Of a stretch of 64,000 bases of DNA, positions 22,834 through 34,970 are shown piece after piece. Source of the DNA: Falciphora oryzae (taxonomy: Eukaryota; Ascomycota; Sordariomycetes; Magnaporthales; Magnaporthaceae); contig JNVV01000004.1 in NCBI GenBank assembly GCA_000733355.1, positions 1,838,785 to 1,902,784 on the forward strand. The letters run 5' to 3'. The notes beneath the pieces were generated by a model, which was not told the DNA's origin, made no database searches, and worked only from the letters and a program-made list of their open reading frames with translations. Numbering within the stretch: the stretch's first letter is position 1; each line of letters begins with the position of its first letter. The position numbers were made by a program, and so were the translations under genes.

Positions 22834-24105
22834 ATGGGTACGGATCCAGAGAACAGAACAGAGGATGGGTTGGTCTCGGCACCCCCAGCGGCGTCGTCGT
22901 CATCCTCCGAGCAGGGCGCCGCCCCGGCCGCCACTACGGCCACCTCACCCAGCAGGCCCGAGCCGCCGGCCTACGCCGAGACCGCAAGGTCGCCAACAGC
23001 ATCTGCGGCAGCCGGTGGCGGTGGCGGCGGCGGAGGCGGCAGCCGCGCCAACGCCGACGCCCTCGTCCCGCCCGACACGCTCTACCTGGCCTCGAACCAG
23101 ATCTACTCGGGCAAGCAGGGCGAGGACATGTCGCCGCCGCTGTACGAGCTGTCGCTCGCCATCGGCTTCCTGAACGACCGGTCCGGCCCCGTGCGGCTCG
23201 AGCGCCTCGAGTACTCGGTGCGCCAGCAGCCGCGCCCGCCGCGCGTCCTCCCCCTGTACGCCAGCGAGGACGACCAACTACAGCACGAGCAGCAGGGCGG
23301 TGGCGAGGTCATGGTGCCGGCGGTGTCGACGCGCCGCCGGCACATCTACAACCTGGCGCAGCCGCAGGCCGAGGTGGTCGGCGGCAAGCGGCCCTGCGGC
23401 TACGCGGCCGAGCCCGAGGTGCGCGCCGCCCTGGGGCCCATCGCCGTCGGCCGGCGGCGGCCGTCGTCGTGGGCCGCTGCGGGCATCGGGTCCGCGGACC
23501 GCGCCGGGGGCTGCCAGGCGTGGCGGCTCGAGCGGGCCAAGGGCAGCGGCGGCGGGGAGGCCGGCAGGCTCGTCAACGCGGAGCTGCTGTTTGAGGCGCG
23601 CCCTGAGGGCGGCGGCAGGGCGGCGGCGGACAAGAAGGTCCTACAATGGTTCGCGTACGGCCAGTGCGCGCCCGACGGCGACGACGACGGGGGCGGTGGT
23701 GGTGGTGGTGATGCTGGCGGGGGCAAGGCGGCGGCAGCGGCGGCGGGCGGCATGGGGACGGGCTGGCTGGTCGCGCGCGAGGACCAGGGCGAGGCGGACG
23801 GGCTGTACCGGCTCGTGGTGCTGGCGCCGCTGGGCCGGCGCGCGAGGGACGCGCTGGTCGCGGCGTGGTGCTGCCGCATCTGTGAAGACGTCGTGAGCAG
23901 GAGCAAGACGGCTGGCTCGAGCATGGCTGAATGTGAGTTTGAGAAAGGGCTGCGTTTGTTTTGTTTTGGCCTCCCCGAGTCCCCGGTGCGGAACCAAGGA
24001 TTGCTGCTACTGGACATCTGCTGACAGCTCCTTCTTACAGTCAAACGCATTATGAGCATCGTCAGGGGGCCCGAGCTGATGACGCTCAAACAAAGATACA
24101 AGTAG
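22834..24105 (+). CDS. Uncharacterised fungal protein, possibly tubby/LURP-like
   Basis: Exons 22834-23932 and 24041-24105 give 387 aa. The first ~75 residues are Ala/Ser/Pro-rich and end in a poly-Gly run. Then come TLYLASNQIYSG and PPLYELSLAIGFLNDRSG, followed by FERV-like RLERLEYSV. A C-terminal part reads GTGWLVAREDQGEADGLYRL and DALVAAWCCRICED; the second exon adds FKRIMSIVRGPELMTLKQRY. The pattern (substrate-like LYELS strand, then a strand-rich core, then a hydrophobic C-terminal helix) resembles fungal proteins with a tubby/LURP-type barrel, but this is only resemblance. There is no signal peptide or TM segment. A second, shorter gene of similar style lies at 54434. Function unknown. 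Confidence 0.78.
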
Positions 24106-24232
24106 ATCCTAATAACATTCACAGTCGTATTTACTGAATCCCGCTCTGCTATTGGGAGAATCAACGCTGGAACACCCTCTAGATCTCAGTTGCAAAATAC
24201 CTGACTCCGACGTCTCTTCCCTCCGCCCGCCA

Positions 24233-26283
24233 CTACCTCGACAGGATGGCCCTCAGCACCTCGTCCAGCTTCTTGGTGGCCCAGGCCTCGTCGCCCTTGA
24301 GCTCGCGGCACCGCCAGGCCACGAAGCGGTCCGGGCGGGCCAGCACGCAGCCCGACTCGCCGACGGCCCTGACGCGCGCCCAGTCGAAGTAGACGTCCTC
24401 GAGGTCCTGGTTGTACCCGATCGAGACGGCGCGCACCGGCACGCCAAGGCTCTCGGCCGCCGCTTTCGCCGCCTCCTTCCAGGCCGCGCCGCCGATGCCG
24501 GTGAGCAGCAGGAACCCGCCCTTGCCGGCCAGGTCGATGGTGGTGACGGGCTCCCCGGGCTCGGCCGTGTTGAGCCAGACGTGGGGCAGGCGGCGGCCGG
24601 GACGGGTGCTGGGCGTGTAGTAGAGGACCTCGTCCGGGTTCTCGGGCTCGAGGGAGAGGTCGCCCAGGTCGGCGGCGTCGTCGGCCTCGTAGACGGCGGA
24701 CGAGCCGACGCCCGCGTAGCGCTGGTTCATCTCGATGCCCAGGCCGTGGAACTCGTGCTCTGAGTTGGCGATGGCCCACTGCAGGTCGGCGCGGCGCTTG
24801 CGGCCGGCGGGCGTGTCGGCGGCCAGCTCGGCCAGGGCGGCGCGCCGCTCGTCGACGGTCGGGAGCAGGTGGCCGAGCGCCGTGAAGACGTGGTTGTGGT
24901 CGCGGAAGCCGTCGTTGGCGCGCTTGACGATGCCTTTGCCTACAGGCTGCCGCTCGGGTGTGTAGGTGTCCAGGATGGCGGGGCCGGCCTTGCCTGTGGT
25001 TTTGCGTTAGCATGGGTGGCGATACATATGCATCAATTTACCGGGACATAGCGCCAGACCTACCCTGCATCACATATGCCAGCTTCCAGGCGAGGTTGAA
25101 CGAGTCCTGGATGCACGTGTTGGACCCCAGGCCGTTGAAGGGCGGGTGGCGGTGGACGGCGTCGCCGAGGCAGAAGACGTTGCCCTTCTGGTACGTCGAC
25201 GCCACGATCTCGTTGACGGTCCAGGTGTTGACCCTGACGATCTCAAAGGGCGTGTCGTCGCCGATGGTGGCGCGCACGCTGCGCGCGTAGTCCTCCCGGC
25301 TCGGCCTGTTGTCCATCGAGTAGCCGGGCAGCGGGAACAGGATAAACATCCACTCGGTCCAGGGCTTGACCATGCGCACGACGGTGAAGAAGGCAAAGTC
25401 GGTGTGCTCGCGGTCGGGCTGCATGACCCAGTGCAGGTTCCCCGTGCGCGACTTCATCAGGTGCGACAGGTCGGCGCGCACCTGGACGTTGATGGCGGGC
25501 CCGCCGCCGGGGCTGCGGACGAGGGGCAGCTCGAGCTGCGACACGATGCGCGAGCGCGCGCCGTCGGCGCCGAACAGGTAGCGCGCCGCGATGGCGTACG
25601 TCAGGCCCGTCACCTTGTCCAGCACCGTGACGGTGACGCCCGAGTTGGCGCCGTGGTCGACGAACGTCTTGAACTCGGTGTCCCACCGGATCTGGAACCC
25701 GTTCAGCGTCGCGTGCCGCACCAGCTCCGGCTCCAGGAGCGTCTGCGGCAGGTCGACGGGCAGGCAGGGGCTGGCGCGCTTGTACTCTCCCTATGTGTGT
25801 TGTCTGTGTCAGAGCAAAGATATATACAGAAGGGTGTCTTGTCTTGTTTCGCACTCACTCTCCGCTTCGGGTCGTTGCCCCACGAGTGTATCCGGGCGTA
25901 CTCCCTCCCGGCCATGCTGTAGCACCAGCGCGTGTGGATCATCGAGTCTCCCTTGGTGGCCAGCTGCAAGCAATTCTTCTCCAGGCCGATGTCCCTCAGG
26001 CACTCTGTTGTACGTGTGTAAGCCACACATGCCCCCTGAAACCATCTGACTGGTGTGGGTATTGTCCTCAAGACGCCTGCCAGGACAAGCACTCACCAAG
26101 GGCGGCCATGTTGGTGATGTGGGCGCGCGGCGTCTCGGCGCTCGTCGAGTTGATGTCGACGATGATGCCCTTGATGCCGTACGACGTCAAGAAGCACGCG
26201 AGCGACGCGCCGGCGGGGCCCGCGCCGACGATCACCACATCCGTCTTGACGGTGGCGGCGGGGGGTGCCGTCGCTTCTGCCAT
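24233..26283 (-). CDS. Phenol-hydroxylase-type FAD monooxygenase
   Basis: Exons 26283-26097, 26004-25859, 25790-25064 and 24993-24233 give 606 aa. The N-terminal VVIVGAGPAGASLACFL is the FAD dinucleotide-binding fold, GADGARSRIV the DG motif and GNVFCLGDAVHRHPPFNGLG the second FAD (GD) motif. The join GEYKRASPCLPVDLPQ matches the conserved substrate-domain entry. The last ~180 residues look like the thioredoxin-like C-terminal domain of phenol 2-monooxygenases. Such enzymes use NADPH and O2 to hydroxylate phenols or polyketide aromatics. There is no signal peptide. Neighbouring genes do not form a visible catabolic or secondary-metabolite cluster, so the substrate is open. Confidence 0.92.
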
Positions 26284-27966
26284 GGCGATTCGTTGTGTTT
26301 CTGCGAGTTGGTTGTGTAAGAGTGGTTTAGGATACTAGAAGTAGTTGTGGCTTGAGCAGTACTCGTCTCAAGGCAGACAGTTCACCGAAGCGTGGAGGAA
26401 TGCAGAGACATGAGATGTCAAAAGAGACTTCAGGAGCGGGATGGGGCGGGACGAGGCATATGAATGGAATATAGGTGACGTTTATTAGGCCCGCGTCACG
26501 GCCAAACCAGGGTAGCATCGTCCATTATTTTCTCCCCCCGCCGTCTTTGGAAACCCCTGCCCTGCCACCCCGTGGCCGCCCAGGGAGGGCCGGCGTGGGG
26601 AAAGCGGCGAGGTGAGGGGCATTCCCATCTCTGCCGCGGAGGCTGTGTGTGTCGAGCCTTGGCATCGGTTGGGGAGGGGTTTTCTTTTGCCGTGGAAAAA
26701 GGCGCTTCCTTGTTCCGCAGACAATACACAGCGGACCTTGTGTTTTCTTTTTCTAAGCGGCCTCTCGAGTGTTGGTGCCAGGTGACCAAGCAGCCACCCT
26801 CCGTTGCCAGCTGCTCGCATCCAACCCGTGATAGCACAGGGCAGGGCATTTAGCTTACACAATGCCTAGAAACTTGATGAGGCGTGATTACCCTGTCTTG
26901 ACTAATTCGGGCCTGAATCAGTCCTGAGCCCCGCCAAGCGCAGCGCGCGTGGCTAACAAATACTTGACAAATTAGGCGGTCTGCAGCCAAACATCGCGAC
27001 TGACGAAGGGGGAACCCCACATCCATTCCCGGGTGCTTGCGGTGCTGCAGAAGCGGAAAATGCAGTTCGCTTCTGCGTGTTGGTCGGAGCCCACCGAAGC
27101 ATGAGCGTTGCGTTCGGCTGTAGCGCAGCAGTAGCAGCAGGCCGGCCGTGCCAGTCGGGGATTTGATTTTGCTGGTGCTGGTGCTGGTGCTTCGGCCCAA
27201 TGCAACCGATTCTGTGCTCTCGTCTTTTTTTGTCTTTTGCTTGTGGCCTGATTCTTGGGACTCGAGTCGACGTCAGACAAGCAAATTCCCCGCACAGTCA
27301 TGGAGACGGCACCGGGCTTGTGATTTTGATTCTTCATCGCGCCAACCTCCCCCAGTCTGCACCCCTCCCACCCTCCTACCTGTTGCATTTGTTATGCCTG
27401 TACGGGCAATGGCGGACGGCAGCCCGCTGCCAATAGAAACCATAGCATCCATTGGCCACGACGCTCCCGATGGCGCTCGGCTCGGTGATAGTGCCCCCTA
27501 GTGCAGGTACCAGCTTGAATTAGCATGCCCCAGCCATTGAATGCCCACTATGGCGTATCGCACCTAGCAGCAGTCATACGCAGGCACGAAAAGGGGCCCT
27601 GACATCGAACCTCCATCACGGGAACTGAAACCACCAGCAAGCGCAAGAGAAAAAACTGCATATACCCATTCGCATTTCATCATGTCCCGTTTGCGTCTAG
27701 TAGTATAGAGATTCCCCTTTCGTTTTCTCCCATCCAGATTATATCCATCAACATTAAATCGCAAAACCCCGAACCGTGTGAACATGAAACAAAGTACACC
27801 AAAGAGGCGATATATAGTAATACAACAGGTCTTGAACGGCGAAAATAAAACGCAAAGAGCCGGCAGAAACACAACGAACAAAAGCCGCTTGTTCGGAGAT
27901 CCTCATCAAACGTCTCTCCAAACCGTAAATCCAAGGACAGCAAGCAAAGACATAACAATCCGCTCG
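26284..27966. other. Intergenic, monooxygenase promoter and C2-gene 3' end
   Basis: About 1.7 kb with no supportable gene. AT-rich sequence at 27620-27860 is probably the 3' UTR of the C2-domain gene. A short GGTGCT repeat occurs at 27172-27190. Confidence 0.55.
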
Positions 27967-30900
27967 TTAGTAGCCCCCACCGTGTCTCCGCGCCCTCCCG
28001 GAGCCGATGTCGATGCGCTTCATCTCCTCCATGAGCGCCCAGTCGCCGCCGTTGCCGCCGTACGACCCGTCCGGCGCAGGCAGCGCCCCGCTCATAACTG
28101 GCATGCCATGGTCGCCTCCGCCGCGGTAGCTCGACGAACTGTATCCCCCGCCGCCGCCGCTTCCTATGGGGATTTTGGCAGGGATCGGCGGGGGGCCGTT
28201 GCTCGAGTAGCCGCCCCGGTTGCCACCACCATTGTAGAGCACAAGCGGCGCGTGGTTCTCACTCTGGTGGAAGTCGTACGTGCTTGCGCGGTGCATCGAG
28301 CGCGGTGGCGCGTAGTTGTCCTGGTGGTAAGGCTGCTGCAGCGGCGCCAATGGGCTGCCCCCGCCAGGGGACGAGCTGAGAGCAGTGCTAGACCCACGAG
28401 CCTGGACGACCTTCTTCTGGAGCCTGTTACGCCCTGCCGAAGGTGACGTGTCTCCGCCGTAGGTTGGCAGAGCGGACGTGCTTGAACTCCCGTTGCCGTA
28501 CGTTACCAATGAAGATTGAGGCTTGACCGCCGCGATCCGCAGCTGCCTGCGCCCCGACGTGCCGATGGGCAGCCCGCTATCCGAGGCCCTCGGGTTCTGC
28601 GCAGGCGGCTTGGATTCCCGCGGCTCTGGCTCCGGCGCCCACGTGTCCATGGGCAGGTGGTCGCTAGGATCGATCTCACGCCCGTCGTGACCGATGATCT
28701 TGCCGCTCGCCTCGTTGTAGTCTGGCCGCTCCTTGTGCCTGTCTTTGACAGCGCCGGCCGACACATGGGGGTTGAGCTCGTCGAACGAGTCCGGCGCAAA
28801 AGGAGCCCCCGATAGGCGCCGCTGGGGCTCAATCATGGGCGCTGGACTGACTGACTTGCGCCGAATCGTGTGCTGCTGCTGCGGAACACCTGGCATGGGC
28901 GACATGGACCGACGGTGGGTTACGGCATGTTGGGCAGGCAATGGCGACATCGACCGGCGATGGCTGACGGCGTGCTGGCCTGGCAGCGGCGACATAGACC
29001 GACGATGACTGACAGCGTGTGGTGGTGCAGGGGAGGGATCCCTTCCACTCGAATAGCCCGGCGGGTTCCCGTGGTCATACGGCATGTGCTGGGGCGATGT
29101 GCTGAAATGCTGCGTCGAACTGTCGTGACCATATTCAATCATCTGCCTCCCGCGCGTTGGCGTGGTAATCTCGGAAGCTCGCCTCATCTCGCGCCGCCTC
29201 TCCTCGTTCATTCGAGACGATAGCTCAAGGGCGAGATTCGGGTCAACGCCAGGAACCAGCGATGCAGGAACGTTGGGAGGGACTGCAGGAGCCCCTGGGC
29301 TGCGCTGGGTGTAGTGATCCTCCGTCTCACTCCGGTACTCTATCTGCCGCTGACTGGGAATGTTGTGATAGCTGGAGTGCGGGTTTGGGCCAGGGCTGGT
29401 TTGGTAGCGGTCCCTCGAGGAGCCGCCAGAGTACATCTGGTTACCCGGGTGATGATCTTTGAGTGGGCTCGTACCAGGGCTGACTTGGTGATGATCAACC
29501 ATCGGGTTTGGACTAGGAGTGCGCTGATGGCGATCCCTTGTATAACCGTCTCTTTGGTAGGATGGGTCCCCATTCGAAGCGTATGTACCACTCCTCTGTG
29601 CGCCGGGCGAGGTGGACATCTCGTGGGCGTAGTCGTTACTGGAGTACTGCCGGCCGCGCGGCTGTGGGGGCGCAGCTGGCGATGGGCTATAGTGTCCCGA
29701 AGCGCTGTTCCTGCCACTCAGGTTGAGTGGCGCCGGTGTGTCATATTCGGGCTCATTGTATTGCAGCAGTGCCTGTGGCACGCGCGAGCTGCTTTTGCGG
29801 AATGTCGTCGCAGCAGCAGTCGGGGACTCGGGGTCATCCTCCACCGTCGGTTGCATCGATCGGTGGTGAGAGTCGTATGTTGGGTGAGGGTCATAGGCCT
29901 GGTCGTAAGAGTGGTGTCGCGGGGGTGATGGCTGATGGGCAGCAGCTTCGTCTGGGTATTGGTGCCCGTTGGCAGGCGCCGGAGCAGAGTCGTATGGCCG
30001 GTACGTGGGCCTCCCGGGGTATGATGCCTGGCCAACAGACTGCCTGTGTGCGGTCCGCAAGACATCTTGCCTCATTGTTGGCGGCGTGCCTCTCTGAGTG
30101 GCATCAAAGTTGCTTGCCCTATAAGCCATGTCGGCCGCGGCGCTGCTGCCCCTGCTTCGGTGGACAGGCGGCGGTGGCGGTCTATCCTCGTCAATGCTGG
30201 CGTGGCGCGGAGGGTCCATGGGCGGCATGCTACGCTGAACGTAGGGGTCGCGATCCCCATCGAATGACGACCGAGGGTCTTGGTGATCATACGACTGGGG
30301 ATGCGACTGGGAGTAGGAGCTGGAGTATTGTGACCTGTCATCCACCGTTCCATAGTCGGCCTCGCCGGGCCTCACAACATACTTGTCGTGTCTTTCTGAG
30401 GTGCGCGGGTGGTGGCTCTTTTGGGGTTGCTGTGGCGGCGGGGTATTGTATGCTGTGGGTGGCGCCGACACCGGGGAGTTGTGGTGGCTTTTCTGATGAT
30501 ACCTGCTGGACTGTGGCGGGGTGCTGTACTCGAGGGTCTGCATGGGCGACTGCTTTGGCATAAACAGCGCCGGCCCGTTCGGCTGCTGCCGCAGCGGCGT
30601 CTGGGCCTGCTCTGGAGCGGCCGCTATCGCTGGGGCCGGGCCGTTTGGTGGTTCAGTTGGCAGCGGCCTGCGCTTGGGGGTGCCTGCCTGCTGCACCGGG
30701 GGCGCAGGGGCGTCGGGGTCGGGGCCCGATGTGATTGCCTTTGGCTTCGCCACTGGCTTCTCGGGCTTGGGTCGAGAGTCATAGAATGTGATCTCGAGCC
30801 TGATCTCGCCTGCATACCTGCCGCGGCAGTTTAGGGTGTGCCAGGTATCGCTCTGGCCGCCACCGGTCACGATGATGTCGCGCAGGTCGATCCATGTCTC

Positions 30901-31312
30901 GCCGATAAGGTCCGTCTTCTTGTCGTCGTTGAACACCGACACCTTCAGCTGGTAGTAGTCGGGACAATCGTGTACTGTAAACCGTAGCTCTTGGTCCCTA
31001 CGGATTGGCGCAAATCAGGTTAGTTTCGGCTTCTTGCAGGGCACATGGCAGACGCAAGCCACGCAATCTCGCTCACCATTTCGGGGTCTGGCCTCCCCGG
31101 ACGTCTGTCGTGGTCTTCTTTGCCTCCTTGCCCAGCCTTGCCGCGCAGTACGGATCCTGCTTGCCAATCGTCTTGCGGTTAGGCAGGTTCTTGGCCTTGT
31201 CGACAATCAGAACCAGGGTGCCGATCTCAGGACCGTCGACCGTCATGTCGGAGAAGATTCCCGCGGTATGCATGCTGTTCAGCGGGTGCGACTGCTTCTT
31301 GAGGGTCGCCAT
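27967..31312 (-). CDS. C2-domain protein, Inn1/Fic1-like cytokinesis factor
   Basis: Exons 31312-31077 and 30997-27967 give 1088 aa. Residues ~25-145 form a C2 domain: GTLVLIVDKAKNLPNRKT, KQDPYCAARLGKEAKK, then across the intron TPKWDQELRFTVHDCPDYYQ, DDKKTDLIGETWIDL and AGEIRLEITFYD. The remaining ~930 residues are disordered and rich in Pro, Ser, His and Tyr, with many PxxP-type motifs. Fungal Inn1/Fic1 proteins pair a C2 domain with proline-rich SH3 ligands and link the actomyosin ring to septum synthesis; assignment rests on this layout and on the QDPY and WD motifs. Residues ~735-795 carry four near-tandem RRSMSP/RRKSVSP blocks, likely phosphosites. It is divergent from an ankyrin-protein gene. 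Confidence 0.85.
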
Positions 31313-32288
31313 CTTGCTCTCATGTGCTTCCCGGGACGAGAAGTGTTGCGGCGGTGGTGCTGGCGGGCGTTTTGCGCGCTGTTCGTCGCTTTAAGGCGGC
31401 TTGTTTACTTTGCAGCCTCGCCCGTTTTCGGTTGCCTGGAACTGGATTGCGGCTGGGGCTGACGGCGGACAAGGGTGAAGGAAGGCGGAAAAAGACACTC
31501 TATGTCATGATCAAAAGAGCGGCAGGATCGTGTTTCCTGGGAGCGAATGTCCAACAAACGCGACCCGAGTGAAAGGAACGAAGAGGAGCAGGAAACTGAA
31601 GAGGAACCAAGTTATCAATGTGCTGCCTCAACCCGCAATGGCAGTTGCAAGTCGCGGACCTTGACCTTGGACGCTGAAGTGGGAAGCGTGGGTGCCGCAG
31701 TAACAATCAACCGGGCTGGGGACTGATAAATGTGGGCATGGGCAAGCTTCCCAAAATGGGGGGGCTGGCTCTGGATTGGGTGGCCGGGTGTTCCTAGTCA
31801 GGGCGCGCCCCACCGGTCTCCGTGGTACGTGCAGGAGCGAGGATCTGACCTACAGTGCCGCAACCCCGCGACGCGTTCTCATCAATCCTACATGCACCAA
31901 CACAAATGCGGAAGCGTGGCCGTTGGTTTTCTTACTCCCTTTCGGAGGGGGCCCACAACGAACAACGCCCAGGTATAGCGCTTCGCCGAGTTTCAAATCC
32001 AAACGCTGCAAACGAAGGCGCCGGAGTGACCATACAGCCTTTGAATATTGGCTTCTTTTTGGTTTGCTTTCGCCCGACCAAGAAGGCTATTGCCCTGAGG
32101 TGCGGGCGAAAGTTACTGCACTTTGAACTATTGTCACACATTGTAGCGGTTGTTTGAGATTTCACGTTCGTTTTCTTACATTTCCCCTAAATCTAGACAG
32201 GAATCAGAAAAGAGCTTTTACCTACACAAGTTGATTTTGTATTACTGTATTAGCCACGTGATTCCCTTTTCATTTTCCCTGGCCAAAA
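31313..32288. promoter_or_regulatory. Divergent promoter region, C2 gene / ankyrin gene
   Basis: 976 bp between two start codons facing outward. No TATA element is obvious. Overlapping small frames are not supportable as genes. Confidence 0.45.
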
Positions 32289-33571
32289 ATGGCTCTCATC
32301 CAATTCGCCTCCAGCCCAACTGACCCGACATGGGAGCCTCCCCGCTGGCAGGACTTACACGTCCGTAAAATCCGTTTCGGCCGCCCCGGCGACGGCTGCA
32401 GCGGCAACCCGGCGCCGCAAGCGGGCACAGAAACAATCTTGCTGAGTGAGCGGGCGCAGGCCCTGGACGACGCGGCTAGCGAGCTCAACAGGCTCTGCGC
32501 CTCGAATGCGCCCCTAAGCGACGTTCAAGATTTGATGGCGCCGTGGATGACGACGGCGACCGAGGGCACCTCGGGCTCGTCGCCGAGGCCGTCCTCGTCG
32601 CCATCGCCAGGCGAGGACAAGAAGGCGCAGCACAACCTGCTGGCCTGGCTCGACGACACCAACGCCCTGCGCTGGGCGTGCGACGGCAACGACGAGGCCC
32701 TGGTGCGCTTCCTGCTGCACGTCGGGCTCGCGCCCAACGAAGCCGCCGTCGTGCGCGCCGTCGCCAAGGTGAGAGAGACGAGGGACCCGCGCGTCCTCGG
32801 TTTCCTGCTGGACGCCGGCTGGGACGTAAACAAGCCTCTCGGCGGAAATGCCACCCCTCTTCTAGGGTAAGTATTCCTTCAGGGAGTCTTGTTCACTCGG
32901 GGAAGAGGTGACAGATAAAAGTGATAATAATAATAATAATAATAAAAATTGCTGGAAACTTTTTTTTTTTTTTTTTTTTTTGCCACAGCGCGCTTATCCA
33001 CGACCAAAACCTGGCCTCGTGGTGCCTCTCCCGCGGCGCGGACCCCAACGCCCCCGGCAGCGCGGCGGCCTCGCGGACGATCATGGAGCGGGCCGCCGCG
33101 GCCGCCTCCCCGGCCACGCTGAGGCTACTGGTCGACGAGCACGGCGCGGCCGTGGCGCACGGCTCGCTTGTCGCGCACGCGTCCCGGGCCCACGCCGAGG
33201 GCACAACGGCCGACCGGCTCGGGGCCGCGCGCTTCCTCCTGGACGAGGGCGCGCCCGTCGACGCCTATTATCTGCAGAACCGGAGCGGCGGCGACAGTGA
33301 CCGTCCAGAACGCCAACAGCAGGAACAACAGCAAGACGGGGGAGGTTGCTGCGGCATCACCGAGGCCGTGCTCGTCGGTCGGCAGAACGCGCTCCACTTC
33401 GCCGTCTGGTCCGGCAAGATCGACATGGTGCGGCTGCTGGTCGAGAGGGGCGCCGATAGGACCGCGCCGGCATGCTCCCTTACGAAGACGGACAACGCGA
33501 CCATGTCGCCGCTGGAGCTGGCTCTGAAGTATGGGCACGACGAGATTGCGGATCTGGTGCGTGGCGACTGA
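32289..33571 (+). CDS. Ankyrin-repeat protein
   Basis: Exons 32289-32866 and 32989-33571 give 386 aa. Ankyrin-like units include NALRWACDGNDEALVRFLLH, RVLGFLLDAGWDVNKPLG, LIHDQNLASWCLSRGADPNA, RFLLDEGAPVDAYYL, NALHFAVWSGKIDMVRLLVE and SPLELALKYGHDEIADLVRG. The first ~110 residues have no recognised fold and contain a Ser/Pro-rich stretch. Ankyrin repeats mediate protein binding; partners are unknown. The single 122-bp intron is unusual: it contains a TAA/AAT trinucleotide repeat and a 22-T tract ending 7 nt before the AG. The splice restores GALIHDQN with an intact ankyrin unit. Confidence 0.87.
32923..32981. repeat. TAA microsatellite and 22-T tract inside an intron
   Basis: About seven TAA units (from 32923) and T22 (32960-32981) lie within the ankyrin gene's intron. 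The T run serves as an extreme polypyrimidine tract just before CCACAG. Confidence 0.8.
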
Positions 33572-34560
33572 TTTTTGATAAATGCAATCCAAGGGCGGTG
33601 CATGTGCAAATGTCCACTGCATCCCACACGACACCTTTAGAGTCCGGGATTGGCCAAAGGGATCCCCCTCCAGGGGCCAAGGGTGGAATATTCTTGGTTA
33701 GGGTCACATTAGAACCTCATACCGATGTGGTATAAGGGTTGCCCCCAAATTGTTGCCGTGCGCTGTACACCCCCAACCAACCACCAAACCCAATAACCTG
33801 AATAAAAATGAGGGCCGCGCCAAACGCCTCCCAAAAATCGGGAATCGAAAGAACATTAGGTAGTGGTGTGTACAAAAATGGGCATGGGGGAAAACACCCA
33901 TGCGCCAAAGTCTGCGGCGCAGAGAGAAGGCTATCATAACTCAAACAGCTGCTTTCGGGGCGCGTCCATCAGGCAAATCGTTGGGGAGGCCAGTAAGCAT
34001 CGGTATTTTTACACCTCGATCCCAAAATCCCAAAAGTCCGCGTTTGAAACGCGCCCACGCAATCAGAGGCGCACAATCAAGGCGGCGGGCACGCATGCTC
34101 CGACGCAGGGCGCGACGCGTTGCTGTGCTCCGCCCCGACGGCCATGTTCTTTCAACCTTGGCTTTCCACTCCCCGCATTTCCTTCCCGTCCATCGTGCCA
34201 TGTGCCCCGCCTGCTCCGCTCATTGGGCTGCGGCTTGGAAATTGCCGGAATGACGATTCAGTGCAGAAAATGGATGGATGGATATCAAATTTGTATTGGT
34301 CTTCGGTTCGGCTGCCGCATCACTTCTCGACAATTCTTTTGTCGACTTCTAATCTGTACCTGCATGCCGCCTGACGGGCGTCAACGCCAAGGATTCCTTG
34401 CATCCTGATACCAATGACGAATGTCTGTGTTGCAGCACGCCCGATCTACCCGTAGCTCGCTATCCTAACCGTGATTGGTTGCGCAATGTTCCACCGCAGC
34501 TTGCCCGATGGGCGTACACAAAAAACCCGAGCGGAATGCTCCATGGTGGAGTCAGTCCAG
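33572..34560. other. Intergenic, convergent 3' ends of ankyrin and con-6 genes
   Basis: About 990 bp. No gene or RNA is recognised. Confidence 0.55.
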
Positions 34561-34970
34561 TTATTGCTCCATGCTCTCGAGCTTCTTCTTGGCCTCCTCC
34601 TTGGCCTCGTCGGAGACGTTGGGGTTTTTCATGGCCCTAGAACATTTGTTGTTAGAGCCTTGTGAGTATTTATAGCCGGCAGCGTTCGTAACATGTAACG
34701 GGTGGTACTAACGCCTTCAGACCTCCAGCAACGTTGCCGGGGTTCTTGCCCTCGTCAGAGTCTCCAGCCTTGGGGACTACATATCGAACGTGTCAGCTCG
34801 TAGTTCTCAAGTCCTCTATGGCTTGACAAATTTCACTGGGGCTGCCGCATACCATCTCCGCCGTTGAACTCGTTCTCGAGGACCTGCTTGGAGTGCTCCT
34901 TGGACTCCTGCGAGGTGTTGGGGTTCTTGAGGTTGGCCTTGTGGCCTCCGGCGATCTGGGCGTCAGACAT
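34561..34970 (-). CDS. con-6: Conidiation-specific protein 6 (Con-6)
   Basis: Exons 34970-34853, 34776-34713 and 34636-34561 give 85 aa. The protein holds two copies of the Con-6 repeat: GGHKANLKNPNTSQESKEHS then GKNPGNVAGGLKA joined to AMKNPNVSDEAKEEAKKKLE. It is small, hydrophilic and predicted to be disordered. Con-6 family members accumulate in conidia and under stress and are degraded at germination in Neurospora; the molecular role is not established. Each intron is 62-76 bp, and the third splice joins GGLKA to AMKNPN inside the second repeat. A TATAAA at 35016-35021 lies about 50 bp upstream of the ATG, typical of a strongly regulated gene. Confidence 0.95.

Noticed and set aside
24186..25013. 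275-codon Arg-rich frame inside the monooxygenase gene
   Set aside because: Same strand but wrong frame; the FAD-enzyme frame carries all conserved motifs and spliced junctions.
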